Source: a virus. From it: a DNA stretch of 22,729 nt. The notes below the pieces were generated by a model. That model was not told the DNA's origin. It searched no databases and was given only the letters and a program-made list of their open reading frames with translations. A program made the position numbers and the translations under genes. Shown piece after piece: positions 6,589 through 12,506 of the stretch (position 1 is the first letter of the stretch; the number at the start of each line of letters is the position of its first letter). The stretch spans positions 1 to 22,729 of the IMG/VR virus record IMGVR_UViG_3300042447_000382; one strand, 5' to 3'.

Positions 6589-6591
6589 ACT

Positions 6592-6804
6592 ATGGGTAAG
6601 TTTATAGTATTCTCTACCTTAAGTCAAGCTAAGAACTTTATTAAGCGCAAACTTCCTACTTATTCTTGGAGTGAAGGGTGTGGTTGCTGTTATAGTTACT
6701 CTTATCCTTCAATACAGGGTAAGCGAATTCTTTACGTGCAAGATTATTCTTCTGCAGGTAATTCCATCATTGAAGTAACTGTCATTGGCAGATACAAAAG
6801 ATAA
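6592..6804 (+). CDS. Hypothetical small Cys/Tyr-rich protein, 70 aa
   Basis: Features are a short N-terminal hydrophobic segment (KFIVFSTLSQAKNFI), a CGCC cluster at about residues 30-33 followed by Tyr/Ser-rich YSYSYP, and a beta-like C-terminus (RILYVQDY, IIEVTVIGRYKR). The Cys cluster could bind a metal or form disulfides, but no family is recognised. It starts 3 nt after the preceding gene and overlaps a possible 45-codon frame at its 3' end. Confidence 0.65.
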   Translation: MGKFIVFSTLSQAKNFIKRKLPTYSWSEGCGCCYSYSYPSIQGKRILYVQDYSSAGNSIIEVTVIGRYKR

Positions 6805-6922
6805 GCACTCTACTGGCCACAGAGTGTATATTGATCGTGTTTGGCCACACGTCAAGGCAAACAAAGATGTCTTTGAAATCCAAGAGCGGTTTCTAAAGGG
6901 GGTTAGTGAACAAACGATCTAA
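6785..6922 (+). CDS. Possible small protein with TTG start, 45 aa
   Basis: An open frame bounded upstream by a stop at 6776 can start at TTG 6785 and encodes ADTKDKHSTGHRVYIDRVWP, then HVKANKDVFEIQERFLKGVS and EQTI. The sequence is protein-like, fills an otherwise empty gap of about 145 nt, overlaps the previous gene by 20 nt, and its stop falls at the start of the 3' arm of a terminator hairpin, as at other genes here. There is no ATG in frame, so the start is uncertain. It could also be a remnant of a longer gene. Confidence 0.4.
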   Translation: MADTKDKHSTGHRVYIDRVWPHVKANKDVFEIQERFLKGVSEQTI

Positions 6923-6937
6923 CCCTCCATCTTTTTT
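6899..6937 (+). terminator. Rho-independent terminator
   Basis: GGGTTAG (6900-6906) and CTAACCC (6919-6925) form a 7-bp stem around a 12-nt loop, followed by TCCATC and TTTTTT (6932-6937). It ends the 6391-6922 group. Confidence 0.75.
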
Positions 6938-6949
6938 AATTATTAAACT

Positions 6950-7174
6950 ATGAAACCAATTATATATTTCGGGAAGGCACTGTTGATGATAGTGCTCCCA
7001 ATCGTCTTTATTGTGATAAGCTCTATTATCATAGCCGGTTTGTTCGCTCTATTAGGTACTCTTATGGGGCAGAATACTTTTGCTAATTGCTTCCAGAATC
7101 TTTTAGGTAATGTAGCATTTGTAATGACTATCATTACTTTGCTTTTGTGGTTAATAAACCAAGTAACAGATTAA
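6950..7174 (+). CDS. Two-TM small membrane protein, 74 aa
   Basis: Two long hydrophobic segments, about residues 8-37 (LLMIVLPIVFIVISSIIIAG onward) and 51-70 (LGNVAFVMTIITLLLWLINQ), are separated by a short polar loop (GQNTFANCFQN). It is predicted to sit in the host inner membrane. Small early membrane proteins of phages often alter the envelope, exclude superinfecting phage or inhibit host functions, but nothing in the sequence decides between these. It follows a terminator, so it probably has its own transcription or arises from read-through. Confidence 0.7.
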   Translation: MKPIIYFGKALLMIVLPIVFIVISSIIIAGLFALLGTLMGQNTFANCFQNLLGNVAFVMTIITLLLWLINQVTD

Positions 7175-7177
7175 CTT

Positions 7178-7336
7178 ATGACGTTCGAAGAAGCATCGGA
7201 TATGTTTGCTATGTATAGCATCAGTCCAGAACTGACCTGCCAATGTGATGAATTTCACATGTGCCAACAATGCCATGAGGACATGAAGAATGAATCTGAC
7301 CTCAATGCATTTGAGAATCAAACCTACGAAGGGTGA
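7178..7336 (+). CDS. Small Cys/His-rich (zinc-binding?) protein, 52 aa
   Basis: Starts at ATG 7178, 3 nt after the preceding stop, and reads MTFEEASDMFAMYSISPELT followed by CQCDEFHMCQQCHEDMKNES and a polar tail ending NQTYEG. The C-x-C-x4-H-x-C-x2-C-x-H arrangement at about residues 21-33 resembles a compact zinc knuckle. I do not recognise the family. The acidic, Met-rich N-terminus is helical. The TGA stop is the last triplet of the 5' arm of a 9-bp terminator stem. Confidence 0.65.
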   Translation: MTFEEASDMFAMYSISPELTCQCDEFHMCQQCHEDMKNESDLNAFENQTYEG

Positions 7337-7353
7337 GTAATCACCCTTCTTCT
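7328..7353 (+). terminator. Hairpin terminator overlapping the stop codon
   Basis: GAAGGGTGA (7328-7336, containing the TGA stop) pairs perfectly with TCACCCTTC (7341-7349) around GTAA. The U-tract is weak (TTCTT). The stem ends inside the coding region, so ribosomes finishing the gene would disrupt it. Confidence 0.7.
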
Positions 7354-7397
7354 TACTAAACTAAAATTAAACTAAAGATAAACTTAATTAATGAACT

Positions 7398-7781
7398 ATG
7401 AGAACCAGATTTACCAGACAGACACAAGTGGTCGAAAAGGTTAGCCTTTCACACTTACGAGCCTTCAGAATTGAAGCCAGACACAAACAAGATGCTTTAC
7501 CTCGTCAGGAAAGACTTCTTACTTATGAGATTCGAGACATGTTCAAGAATCTCTCGTATGAAACTATGTTGAACGAGAAGAGAGACTTACGCCACTTAAG
7601 TAAGCCTCCAGTTAAAGAGCAGATTGTCTCCTTTAAGAAAAGAATAGTTTATGCTACATCCTATGATGTACTACAAGATACTATTCTTGGAACCTATCGT
7701 AGAGGTAAGAACTACGTTAAGCGTAAAATTGATGCGATGGAAGTAGTTCCAGTCATTGACTGGGATTCATTCGCAAAGTAA
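7398..7781 (+). CDS. Hypothetical basic protein, 127 aa
   Basis: Rich in Arg and Lys (MRTRFTRQTQVVEKVS; KKRIVYATSYDVLQ; YRRGKNYVKRKIDAMEV) with an aromatic/acidic end (VIDWDSFAK). The charge suggests nucleic-acid binding, but there is no recognised motif. It is a single gene between two hairpins (7328-7349 and 7787-7806), with an AT-rich leader of about 45 nt upstream. Its position directly before the SSB-like gene is compatible with a DNA-transaction role, which is inference only. Confidence 0.65.
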   Translation: MRTRFTRQTQVVEKVSLSHLRAFRIEARHKQDALPRQERLLTYEIRDMFKNLSYETMLNEKRDLRHLSKPPVKEQIVSFKKRIVYATSYDVLQDTILGTYRRGKNYVKRKIDAMEVVPVIDWDSFAK

Positions 7782-7786
7782 CCAAC

Positions 7787-7806
7787 AGGGGATAGAGATA
7801 TCCCCT
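7787..7806 (+). terminator. Intergenic hairpin (weak terminator)
   Basis: AGGGGATA (7787-7794) pairs perfectly with TATCCCCT (7799-7806) around GAGA, 6 nt after the stop at 7781. Only TCATT follows, so it may instead be an RNA-processing or stability element. Confidence 0.55.
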
Positions 7807-7862
7807 TCATTAAATCAAAAACAAACCAATTCAAAAACCAAACTAACTTAAATTAAAAAATT

Positions 7863-8390
7863 ATGTCACAAGTAAAAGTAGTTGCAATGCAAGACGGATC
7901 GATTGTTAAACAATCAAGTAACCCTGAATTCGGATTTATCCGTGTATCACAGGAAACTGTATCTATTGTTAATGGTTGGATTCGCAAGAATTCTCGTAGT
8001 GCATTATTCAATGGTAATTTCAAAGACCTTCAGTCTATGGGATTGCGTGCAGGTTCTGTATTCCCAGGTAAACTTGTTATCGACGAAGCATTAGAGGCAT
8101 TTAATCCTGGTCCTTACCAAGACAGAGACTTGAAGTATGCTTTCGAAGGCGGTCCATTGTGTGTATTCGAGGACATGCCTATCTATCGCAGAACTCGTTA
8201 CACTGAGAATGTAAACGAAATGGATACGCTTATCCAACACACCAACACTGAAGAGATTCGTGCTGCTGTAGAAAAGCGTAAGCAGGCTGTTACCAGCTTA
8301 TCAGAGAACCTTACTAATGTAGAGGTAGCTGAAACAGTTGAAACACCTGCTGTAGTATCCGAGGTTGCTGAAGTAGAAGCACCCTTCTAG
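7863..8390 (+). CDS. Possible single-stranded DNA-binding protein analogue
   Basis: 175 residues. A beta-rich N-terminal part (QVKVVAMQDGSIVKQ, FGFIRVSQETVSIVNG, SVFPGKLVIDEALEAF, PLCVFEDMPIYRRTRY) runs to about residue 120, followed by a helical stretch and an acidic low-complexity tail (NVEVAETVETPAVVSEVAEV) that ends EAPF. An acidic, flexible tail ending in Pro-Phe is the signature by which SSB proteins recruit partners (bacterial SSBs end DDIPF). Length and composition also fit SSB, but I cannot see a clear OB-fold signature, so this is a proposal. It stands alone between two hairpins behind an A/C-rich leader of about 55 nt, a typical strong Bacteroidota initiation region, suggesting high expression. 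Alternative: an unrelated phage protein with an acidic tail. Confidence 0.6.
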   Translation: MSQVKVVAMQDGSIVKQSSNPEFGFIRVSQETVSIVNGWIRKNSRSALFNGNFKDLQSMGLRAGSVFPGKLVIDEALEAFNPGPYQDRDLKYAFEGGPLCVFEDMPIYRRTRYTENVNEMDTLIQHTNTEEIRAAVEKRKQAVTSLSENLTNVEVAETVETPAVVSEVAEVEAPF

Positions 8391-8433
8391 TATTAGACTT
8401 AACCTACTTACATAGGTATCCACAGACTAAACC

Positions 8434-8467
8434 AAAGAGAGTAGTGTAAGCTGCTCTCTTTACTTTT
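8434..8467 (+). terminator. Strong hairpin terminator after the SSB-like gene
   Basis: AAAGAGAGTAG (8434-8444) pairs with CTGCTCTCTTT (8451-8461) in 11 bp with one wobble around TGTAAG, followed by ACTTTT. A smaller ACCTA/TAGGT hairpin lies upstream at about 8402-8417. Confidence 0.75.
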
Positions 8468-8481
8468 AAACAAAAAATTAA

Positions 8482-8868
8482 ATGCCAAAAATATCAGGTC
8501 CATCATTGCGTGCATTAGTTAGGGAGATTAAAACTAAACTAGATGATTCTAGTAAAAAAACCCAAGATATTTTACTTACAAAAGCTAAAAACTGTAAAGA
8601 ATTAGCTAAATTAAATTCATTACAACTAGAACAAGAGAGGCTTATAAGTTTAATTAGTACAAACTATACCACTGAAGATCACAAAGTTGTTGTACAATTT
8701 AATGAGGAAAATAAGGAGTATTACTTAGTAGTGAAGGAAGTTACAGGTCATATGAGAAGATCTTTTTTGATTGAGGATCAAGTTTGTTTATTAACTGAGT
8801 TAACAACTACAGTTTATACTGCCGATGAAATTATTGAAAAAGTAATTGAAAAACTACAAAGAAAGTAG
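8482..8868 (+). CDS. Hypothetical helical protein, 128 aa
   Basis: Residues 1-60 are Lys/Glu/Leu-rich and probably coiled coil (ALVREIKTKLDDSSKKTQDI, KNCKELAKLNSLQLEQERLI). The C-terminal half looks alpha/beta (HKVVVQFNEENKEYYLVVKE, TADEIIEKVIEKLQRK). No family is recognised. Codon use is more AT-rich than its neighbours. The stop is 11 nt before tRNA-Glu, with no terminator between them, so gene and tRNA are likely on one transcript. Confidence 0.65.
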   Translation: MPKISGPSLRALVREIKTKLDDSSKKTQDILLTKAKNCKELAKLNSLQLEQERLISLISTNYTTEDHKVVVQFNEENKEYYLVVKEVTGHMRRSFLIEDQVCLLTELTTTVYTADEIIEKVIEKLQRK

Positions 8869-8879
8869 TTTTTCTAAAT

Positions 8880-8951
8880 GGCCCGTTCGTCTAACGGTTA
8901 GGACAGCAGGATTTCATCCTGAAGACAGAGGTTCGATTCCTCTACGGGCTA
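8880..8951 (+). tRNA. tRNA-Glu (UUC)
   Basis: The cloverleaf is complete. The acceptor is GGCCCGT (8880-8886) with ACGGGCT (8944-8950), closed by one G-U pair. The D arm is GTCT/GGAC; the anticodon arm is 8906-8922 with loop ATTTCAT and anticodon TTC (8913-8915); the T arm is AGAGG-TTCGATT-CCTCT (8927-8943). The discriminator is A8951 and CCA is not encoded, as usual in Bacteroidota. The 27-43 position is a G-A mismatch. It sits 11 nt after one coding region and 14 nt before the next, so it must be excised from an mRNA. Confidence 0.93.
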
Positions 8952-8965
8952 CTAAACTAATTACA

Positions 8966-9454
8966 ATGATTCAAAAACTAAAGAACAACTGCTGTTTAAT
9001 TGTACTTGCAATGCTACTGTGTAGCTTCTATCAAAAGATAATAGTATTAGTGCTTATGGTAGGCGGGTTCTTTGTATCACCTGAAGGATCTAAAATACTT
9101 TATCACTACTGTTTTGGAAATGGAGACACTCTCTATCTAGACGGATCTTATTTAAGTAAATCACCGGTAATACTACGACAAGCAAAAAAATTAAAAGTTA
9201 GCCAATCAGTTAAAAACTTTGGCTTCAAACAACACGAAGATTGGAGATTGTCTTACGCATTAAACCCATTTACTATCAAAAGAACTCGTAAAGAGTACAT
9301 TGTTAGTCAGTGGATAGAATTCGATAAGACTCGTAAAGTTAAAACTAAACTAAATCTGTTTTTATTTACTATTACAATACCAGATGCTATAGTTCATACT
9401 TACGACTGCACTCCATTCCTAGTAGTATTTAAATTTAAACTAAGCCAAACTTAA
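8966..9454 (+). CDS. Membrane-anchored hypothetical protein, 162 aa
   Basis: The start ATG at 8966 is chosen because an upstream-extended frame would run through tRNA-Glu. An N-terminal hydrophobic stretch (about residues 8-40: NNCCLIVLAMLLCSFYQKII, then LVLMVGGFFV) is a signal anchor or signal peptide. The rest is a soluble, probably periplasmic domain (ILYHYCFGNGDTLYLDGSYL; DWRLSYALNPFTIKRTRKEY) ending in beta-like YDCTPFLVVFKFKLSQT. No family is recognised. Envelope-directed phage proteins of this size commonly act in superinfection exclusion or lysis control, but this is context only. Confidence 0.65.
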   Translation: MIQKLKNNCCLIVLAMLLCSFYQKIIVLVLMVGGFFVSPEGSKILYHYCFGNGDTLYLDGSYLSKSPVILRQAKKLKVSQSVKNFGFKQHEDWRLSYALNPFTIKRTRKEYIVSQWIEFDKTRKVKTKLNLFLFTITIPDAIVHTYDCTPFLVVFKFKLSQT

Positions 9455-9520
9455 AATTTATTACCTTTGGCTAAAGTTCTCACCTGCATACCGTAGGATC
9501 TGCTCGTGGGACTTTTTCAT
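9455..9520 (+). promoter_or_regulatory. Short leader with TACCTTTG box before the tRNA-Leu-like gene
   Basis: TACCTTTG (9462-9469) matches the Bacteroidota -7 consensus TAnnTTTG, about 50 nt upstream of the tRNA-Leu-like gene; no TTTG occurs at the expected -33 spacing. It may drive the RNA cluster 9521-9815. The remaining bases contain no recognised element. Confidence 0.35.
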
Positions 9521-9629
9521 AGTCAGGTGGCGGAATTGGTAGACGCACATTAGAAAGTTCCTATAAACCAATGGTTAATATCGTGGAGCTTTGGTATTAA
9601 CATAACAGGTTCGAATCCTGTCCTGACTA
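9521..9629 (+). tRNA. tRNA-Leu-like gene with oversized anticodon/variable region
   Basis: The acceptor AGTCAGG/CCTGACT (9521-9527/9622-9628), the leucine-type D arm GCGGAATTGGTAGACGC (9530-9546) and a perfect T arm ACAGG-TTCGAAT-CCTGT (9605-9621) are unmistakable. The total is about 109 nt instead of about 85-90. Between the D and T arms lie a 4-bp stem CATT/AATG (9548-9551/9570-9573) with an 18-nt loop and a 9-bp stem GTTAATATC/GGTATTAAC (9574-9582/9593-9601) with a 10-nt loop. No 5+7+5 anticodon arm is found; TTAG at 9550-9553 is the best Leu-like triplet context but cannot form a stem. It may be an unusual functional tRNA, one with a small insertion, or a degenerate or decoy tRNA. CCA is not encoded. 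Confidence 0.65.
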
Positions 9630-9630
9630 C

Positions 9631-9706
9631 AAAGGGCTGCCAACACAGTCCCGGTTCGCAAGGAACCAAACATATCTGTTCATATTAATTAAAGGGATCA
9701 CCAAAG
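9631..9706 (+). ncRNA. Small structured element A, first of two related copies
   Basis: Begins AAAGGGCTGCC, forms GGG-CTG/CAG-CCC (9634-9651, with one bulge) and a perfect GGTTC/GAACC hairpin (9653-9657/9663-9667), and leads into a strong terminator. The element is repeated with changes 120 nt downstream. It could be a small RNA or 3' processing unit cotranscribed with the tRNA. No family is recognised. Confidence 0.4.
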
Positions 9707-9738
9707 AAGGAGCAAATGTTGGTTTGCTCCTTTTTTAT
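9707..9738 (+). terminator. Strong rho-independent terminator of the tRNA-Leu/element A transcript
   Basis: AAGGAGCAAA (9707-9716) pairs perfectly with TTTGCTCCTT (9723-9732) around TGTTGG, running into TTTTTT. It is one of the best terminators in the window. Confidence 0.88.
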
Positions 9739-9750
9739 TTAGATAAAGAC

Positions 9751-9786
9751 AAAGGCTGCCTATAACAGTCGGTTTTCATAGCAATC
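9751..9786 (+). ncRNA. Small structured element B, second related copy
   Basis: AAAGGCTGCC-TATA-ACAGTC-GGTT aligns with the beginning of element A (9631-9656), with a one-base gap and a two-base gap. The GGCTG/CAGTC stem is kept by a wobble pair, and a terminator-like hairpin follows. It contains no ORF. Confidence 0.4.
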
Positions 9787-9815
9787 AAAGGGTTTTATAG
9801 GGACCCTTTATTTAG
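9787..9815 (+). terminator. Terminator-like hairpin after element B
   Basis: AAAGGGT (9787-9793) pairs perfectly with ACCCTTT (9803-9809), followed by ATTTAG; the U-tract is weak. It precedes the 9836 gene by 26 nt. Confidence 0.55.
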
Positions 9816-9835
9816 AACCAAATAATCCTAATTAT

Positions 9836-10495
9836 ATGACTCACAGAAAATCAGTAACATCAACCCAGATTTTGGCTAAAATGCCAAAGAATCAGTTAAT
9901 TCAAACTAGTGAATTGCTGAAGAGTTTCCCAGACATGCAGTTAGCTGCACTTACATCTCAATTAATGCGTCTCACAGACAAAGGCGTTATTGACAAACTA
10001 GGTGCTAGCATCTACCGACTTCCAGTAGATTCAGCCCCTAAACAACGTTACCGTGTTAGTAGGTACGTTGTACTTCCTATGGATTTATTTAATGTAGTAG
10101 CCAAGTATTTGAAAGAAGGCTACACCATGAAGGATGTTCATCTTATTACAGGTATTCCATTCGAGAGCGTTAAGTTCGTAAGAAAGGTTATCAACAATGA
10201 GATTAGTCCTGACATCGAAACTAAATCTCCTTTGGAATTAAAGAAGCAGGAACTGCGTTCTTTGCTAGCTAATGATGCAGAAGCACCAGTAGAAGAACTA
10301 GAAGAAGTAGAAGAAGTAGAGGAAGTAGAAGAAGTAGAAGTTGCTAAACCTGAAGTAACGAAGGTAGTTGTAAGTGAGACTGAAACTGACAGAGTCCCTA
10401 ATTACTTTACTATTGTAGTACAAGGTGTGACTCTTAAGGTAGCAGAAGGACTACAACTACGCTTTAAAGATGAGGCAGTTTTTATTGACCGTTAA
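9836..10495 (+). CDS. Winged-helix-like protein with acidic EEV repeat
   Basis: 219 residues. Residues 1-65 look like a helix-turn-helix/winged-helix domain (TSTQILAKMPKNQLIQTSEL, then a recognition-like LAALTSQLMRLTDKGVIDKL and a wing ASIYRLP). A second HTH-like stretch lies at about 92-121 (LKEGYTMKDVHLITGIPFES). Residues 149-171 are an acidic linker of repeated Glu-Glu-Val, and the last 35 residues form a small beta domain (YFTIVVQGVTLKVAEGLQLR). Plausibly a phage transcriptional or replication regulator. It is a free-standing gene behind a terminator, overlapping the lipoprotein gene by 26 nt. No named family is assigned. Confidence 0.65.
   Translation: MTHRKSVTSTQILAKMPKNQLIQTSELLKSFPDMQLAALTSQLMRLTDKGVIDKLGASIYRLPVDSAPKQRYRVSRYVVLPMDLFNVVAKYLKEGYTMKDVHLITGIPFESVKFVRKVINNEISPDIETKSPLELKKQELRSLLANDAEAPVEELEEVEEVEEVEEVEVAKPEVTKVVVSETETDRVPNYFTIVVQGVTLKVAEGLQLRFKDEAVFIDR
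10301..10340 (+). repeat. Four copies of a 9-bp GAAGAAGTA repeat inside the CDS
   Basis: GAAGAAGTA occurs at 10301, 10310, 10319 (one G substitution) and 10328, plus a partial GAAG. It is in frame with the 9836 gene and encodes Glu-Glu-Val four times, so unit slippage would lengthen or shorten the acidic linker without a frameshift. Confidence 0.85.
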
Positions 10496-10841
10496 CATTA
10501 TGCTGATTATGACTACCATGGCCGTTGGCTGTGGTAGTTATCAGTCAGTAAAACACAGTCCAATCGATACCTGTGAGTTAGTATCTTATGTTAATCCTTA
10601 CAAGATTGTAATGGATACAATGTCTGACACACTTGATATCGACGATACTATGTTTGTTGACGAGTTGATAGTATTCGACTCACTATTCTGCGAAGAACCG
10701 GTAATAGATTCTGCTTACGTTTACAAGAACGCAGAGTACACCTTCTACATTGAGTATTATTTTAAGTCAAAGACCATCACTTACTTTATATGTGAGGGTT
10801 ACATTAGAAAACGTCAAGTAATTTATTATGAACGCATTTAA
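10470..10841 (+). CDS. Phage-encoded lipoprotein, 123 aa
   Basis: The N-terminus MRQFLLTVNIMLIMTTMAVG followed by C21 is a signal peptide with a lipobox-like MAVG-C, so it is predicted to be cleaved by signal peptidase II and lipidated at C21. The 10470 start is preferred over the ATG at 10500 because the latter would leave only 10 residues before the cysteine. The mature part is acidic (DTMSDTLDIDDTMFVDELIV) with aromatic beta-like strands (YTFYIEYYF, TYFICEGYI) and two further cysteines. Phage lipoproteins of this type often block superinfection or sit in the outer membrane; no specific family is recognised. It overlaps the previous gene by 26 nt and the glucosaminidase by 14 nt, suggesting translational coupling. 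Confidence 0.72.
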   Translation: MRQFLLTVNIMLIMTTMAVGCGSYQSVKHSPIDTCELVSYVNPYKIVMDTMSDTLDIDDTMFVDELIVFDSLFCEEPVIDSAYVYKNAEYTFYIEYYFKSKTITYFICEGYIRKRQVIYYERI

Positions 10842-11334
10842 ATTAAACGAACATCTAGAGTTAGTTAAGATTAGAACCTACAGACAATGGTTCCAGTTAT
10901 CTACTGTAGTTAATTTGATTTTACTTGGGTCATTGATCTACGCAAGCGTATTAGGGCCTACAATCAGAGAAGTTGTCAAGTATGTACCTTTCCACTCAAT
11001 TAATGAGCATGACATTCAGCCTAGTGATTCAACTGTATTAGCAGAATTGATGAAGGAAGGCTGTGTTCTGCCTACTGTGGCAGTAGCTCAAGCAAAAATT
11101 GAGTCAGGTAACTACAAATCAGAAGTATGTGTAAAGAATAAGAATATGTTCGGTATTAAGTATCACAAGTGCCAGTTTGTATCAGGCCAGAATCTTAATC
11201 ATGCAACTTATAATTCTTTTCGTGATAATATTAAATGTTATATTCACGTACAAAACCGTTACTTAACAAACATTGATGGTGTGTATGCAGAATCACCTGT
11301 ATACATCAGCACCCTTAAGAGTTTGAAAAAATGA
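10828..11334 (+). CDS. Membrane-anchored glucosaminidase-like peptidoglycan hydrolase
   Basis: 168 residues. An N-terminal cytoplasmic segment precedes one transmembrane helix at about 23-43 (FQLSTVVNLILLGSLIYASV). Residues 70-168 match the N-acetylglucosaminidase (FlgJ/GH73-type) core: LPTVAVAQAKIESGN with the catalytic Glu at 92, KNKNMFGIKYHKC (103-115), ATYNSFRDNI (126-135), and the terminal YAESPVYISTLKSL. The enzyme cleaves GlcNAc-MurNAc bonds in peptidoglycan. Anchored outside the inner membrane, it could act in lysis or wall remodelling. It belongs with the overlapping lipoprotein gene and is followed by a strong terminator. The domain is complete though compact. Confidence 0.85.
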   Translation: MNAFKLNEHLELVKIRTYRQWFQLSTVVNLILLGSLIYASVLGPTIREVVKYVPFHSINEHDIQPSDSTVLAELMKEGCVLPTVAVAQAKIESGNYKSEVCVKNKNMFGIKYHKCQFVSGQNLNHATYNSFRDNIKCYIHVQNRYLTNIDGVYAESPVYISTLKSLKK

Positions 11335-11370
11335 ATTGTCTAGTCGTATTGGACAGTAGCCAGATAAACC

Positions 11371-11400
11371 AAGGGGAAAGATACGACCTTTCCCTTTTTT
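11371..11400 (+). terminator. Strong rho-independent terminator
   Basis: GGGAAAG (11374-11380) and CTTTCCC (11388-11394) form a perfect 7-bp stem around ATACGAC and are followed by TTTTTT (11395-11400), 6 nt before the helicase ATG. Confidence 0.88.
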
Positions 11401-11405
11401 AACTT

Positions 11406-12506
11406 ATGGATTCACAGAATAAACGTTCCGAAATACAAGCAGAAGCCCTTGAAACTATCCTACGTCACAGAAGGTGCGGTATTTCAGTATCAATGGGCGT
11501 AGGTAAAACTTACATAGGTCTTCAGTATATGGAGTCCTTAAGCACGCTTGTAAGCAAACCTTTGAGGTTTTTGGTAGTAGCACCCAAGGTAGATATCTTT
11601 AAGTCCTGGACAGAGGACGCAGATAAGTTCCATCTTAAACATTTAATTGACCGAATTACTTTCAGTACTTACATCTCACTAAATAAGCACAATCCTTTAG
11701 ATTATGACGTGCTTATACTAGACGAGGCTCACACAGCTAAAGAAAGTCATAGAGTGTTCTTAGAAGTATTCCATGGTAGAATTTTAGGCTTGACAGGTAC
11801 ACCACCTAAATGGCTTCAATCTGAAAAAGGTCAAATCATGGAAGAGTTCTATCCAATAGTATTCTCTTACAAGGTAGACCAAGCAGTAGACAGTGGTATT
11901 CTTAATGACTATAGAATCTTCATTCATAGTCTAGAACTATCTACAGCTAACACAGTTAAGACCAAACAAGGCTGGTTTACTAGTGAGCGTAAGAACTATG
12001 AATGGCTTCGTAGGCAAATCGAGGAGGCTAGTAACGACAAGTTTAGGTTCATGAAGCAGATCATGTGTCTGACGGCCTTAAAAGGCTACGAAACCAAGCT
12101 AGAATACACTCGTAAGTGCCTCGAAAAGATTCCTATAGGAGACAAATGCTTAATTTTTGCTAATACAATCTCCCAAGCAGAAGAATTGTGTAAACATACA
12201 CACCACTCTAAACGTAAGGACAAGGAAGACCTAGAGGCTTTCAAGCGAGGAGACATTACTAGACTAGCAGCAGTTGAGCAATTAAGTGAGGGTGTGACTA
12301 TCCCTAACCTTAAACACATTATTATTCTTCACGCCTACGGTAACGAGAAGAAAACCAGTCAGAAAATAGGCCGTGTGTTACGCCTAAACCCGGATCAAGT
12401 TGCAAACGTTCACATACTTCAGTATGCAAACAGCATCGACGAGACGTGGGTTAAAAGAGCACTAGAAGGATTTAACTCAGAAAAAATTAAATACGTAAAA
12501 CTATGA
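11406..12506 (+). CDS. SF2 DEAH-type helicase
   Basis: 366 residues with the full superfamily 2 motif set: Walker A MGVGKT (30-35), motif Ia VVAPK (57-61), DEAH (106-109), motif III TGTPP (130-134), LIFANTISQAEEL in the second RecA domain, EQLSEGVTIPNLK (motif V region) and motif VI QKIGRVLR (319-326). It is shorter than most host SF2 helicases and has no extra domains, as in phage UvsW-like or SNF2-like remodelling helicases acting in replication restart or recombination. It starts directly after a terminator, and its stop overlaps the next ATG (ATGA at 12503), so translation of the small-gene run downstream is probably coupled. Confidence 0.92.
   Translation: MDSQNKRSEIQAEALETILRHRRCGISVSMGVGKTYIGLQYMESLSTLVSKPLRFLVVAPKVDIFKSWTEDADKFHLKHLIDRITFSTYISLNKHNPLDYDVLILDEAHTAKESHRVFLEVFHGRILGLTGTPPKWLQSEKGQIMEEFYPIVFSYKVDQAVDSGILNDYRIFIHSLELSTANTVKTKQGWFTSERKNYEWLRRQIEEASNDKFRFMKQIMCLTALKGYETKLEYTRKCLEKIPIGDKCLIFANTISQAEELCKHTHHSKRKDKEDLEAFKRGDITRLAAVEQLSEGVTIPNLKHIIILHAYGNEKKTSQKIGRVLRLNPDQVANVHILQYANSIDETWVKRALEGFNSEKIKYVKL

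Noticed and set aside
7200-7210. TATGTTTG as a promoter
   Set aside because: Inside the Cys/His-rich gene with no -33 element; likely chance.
8846-8965. Upstream extension of the 8966 gene into an ORF starting at 8846
   Set aside because: It would be translated through the whole of tRNA-Glu; the ATG at 8966 gives a normal signal-anchor N-terminus.
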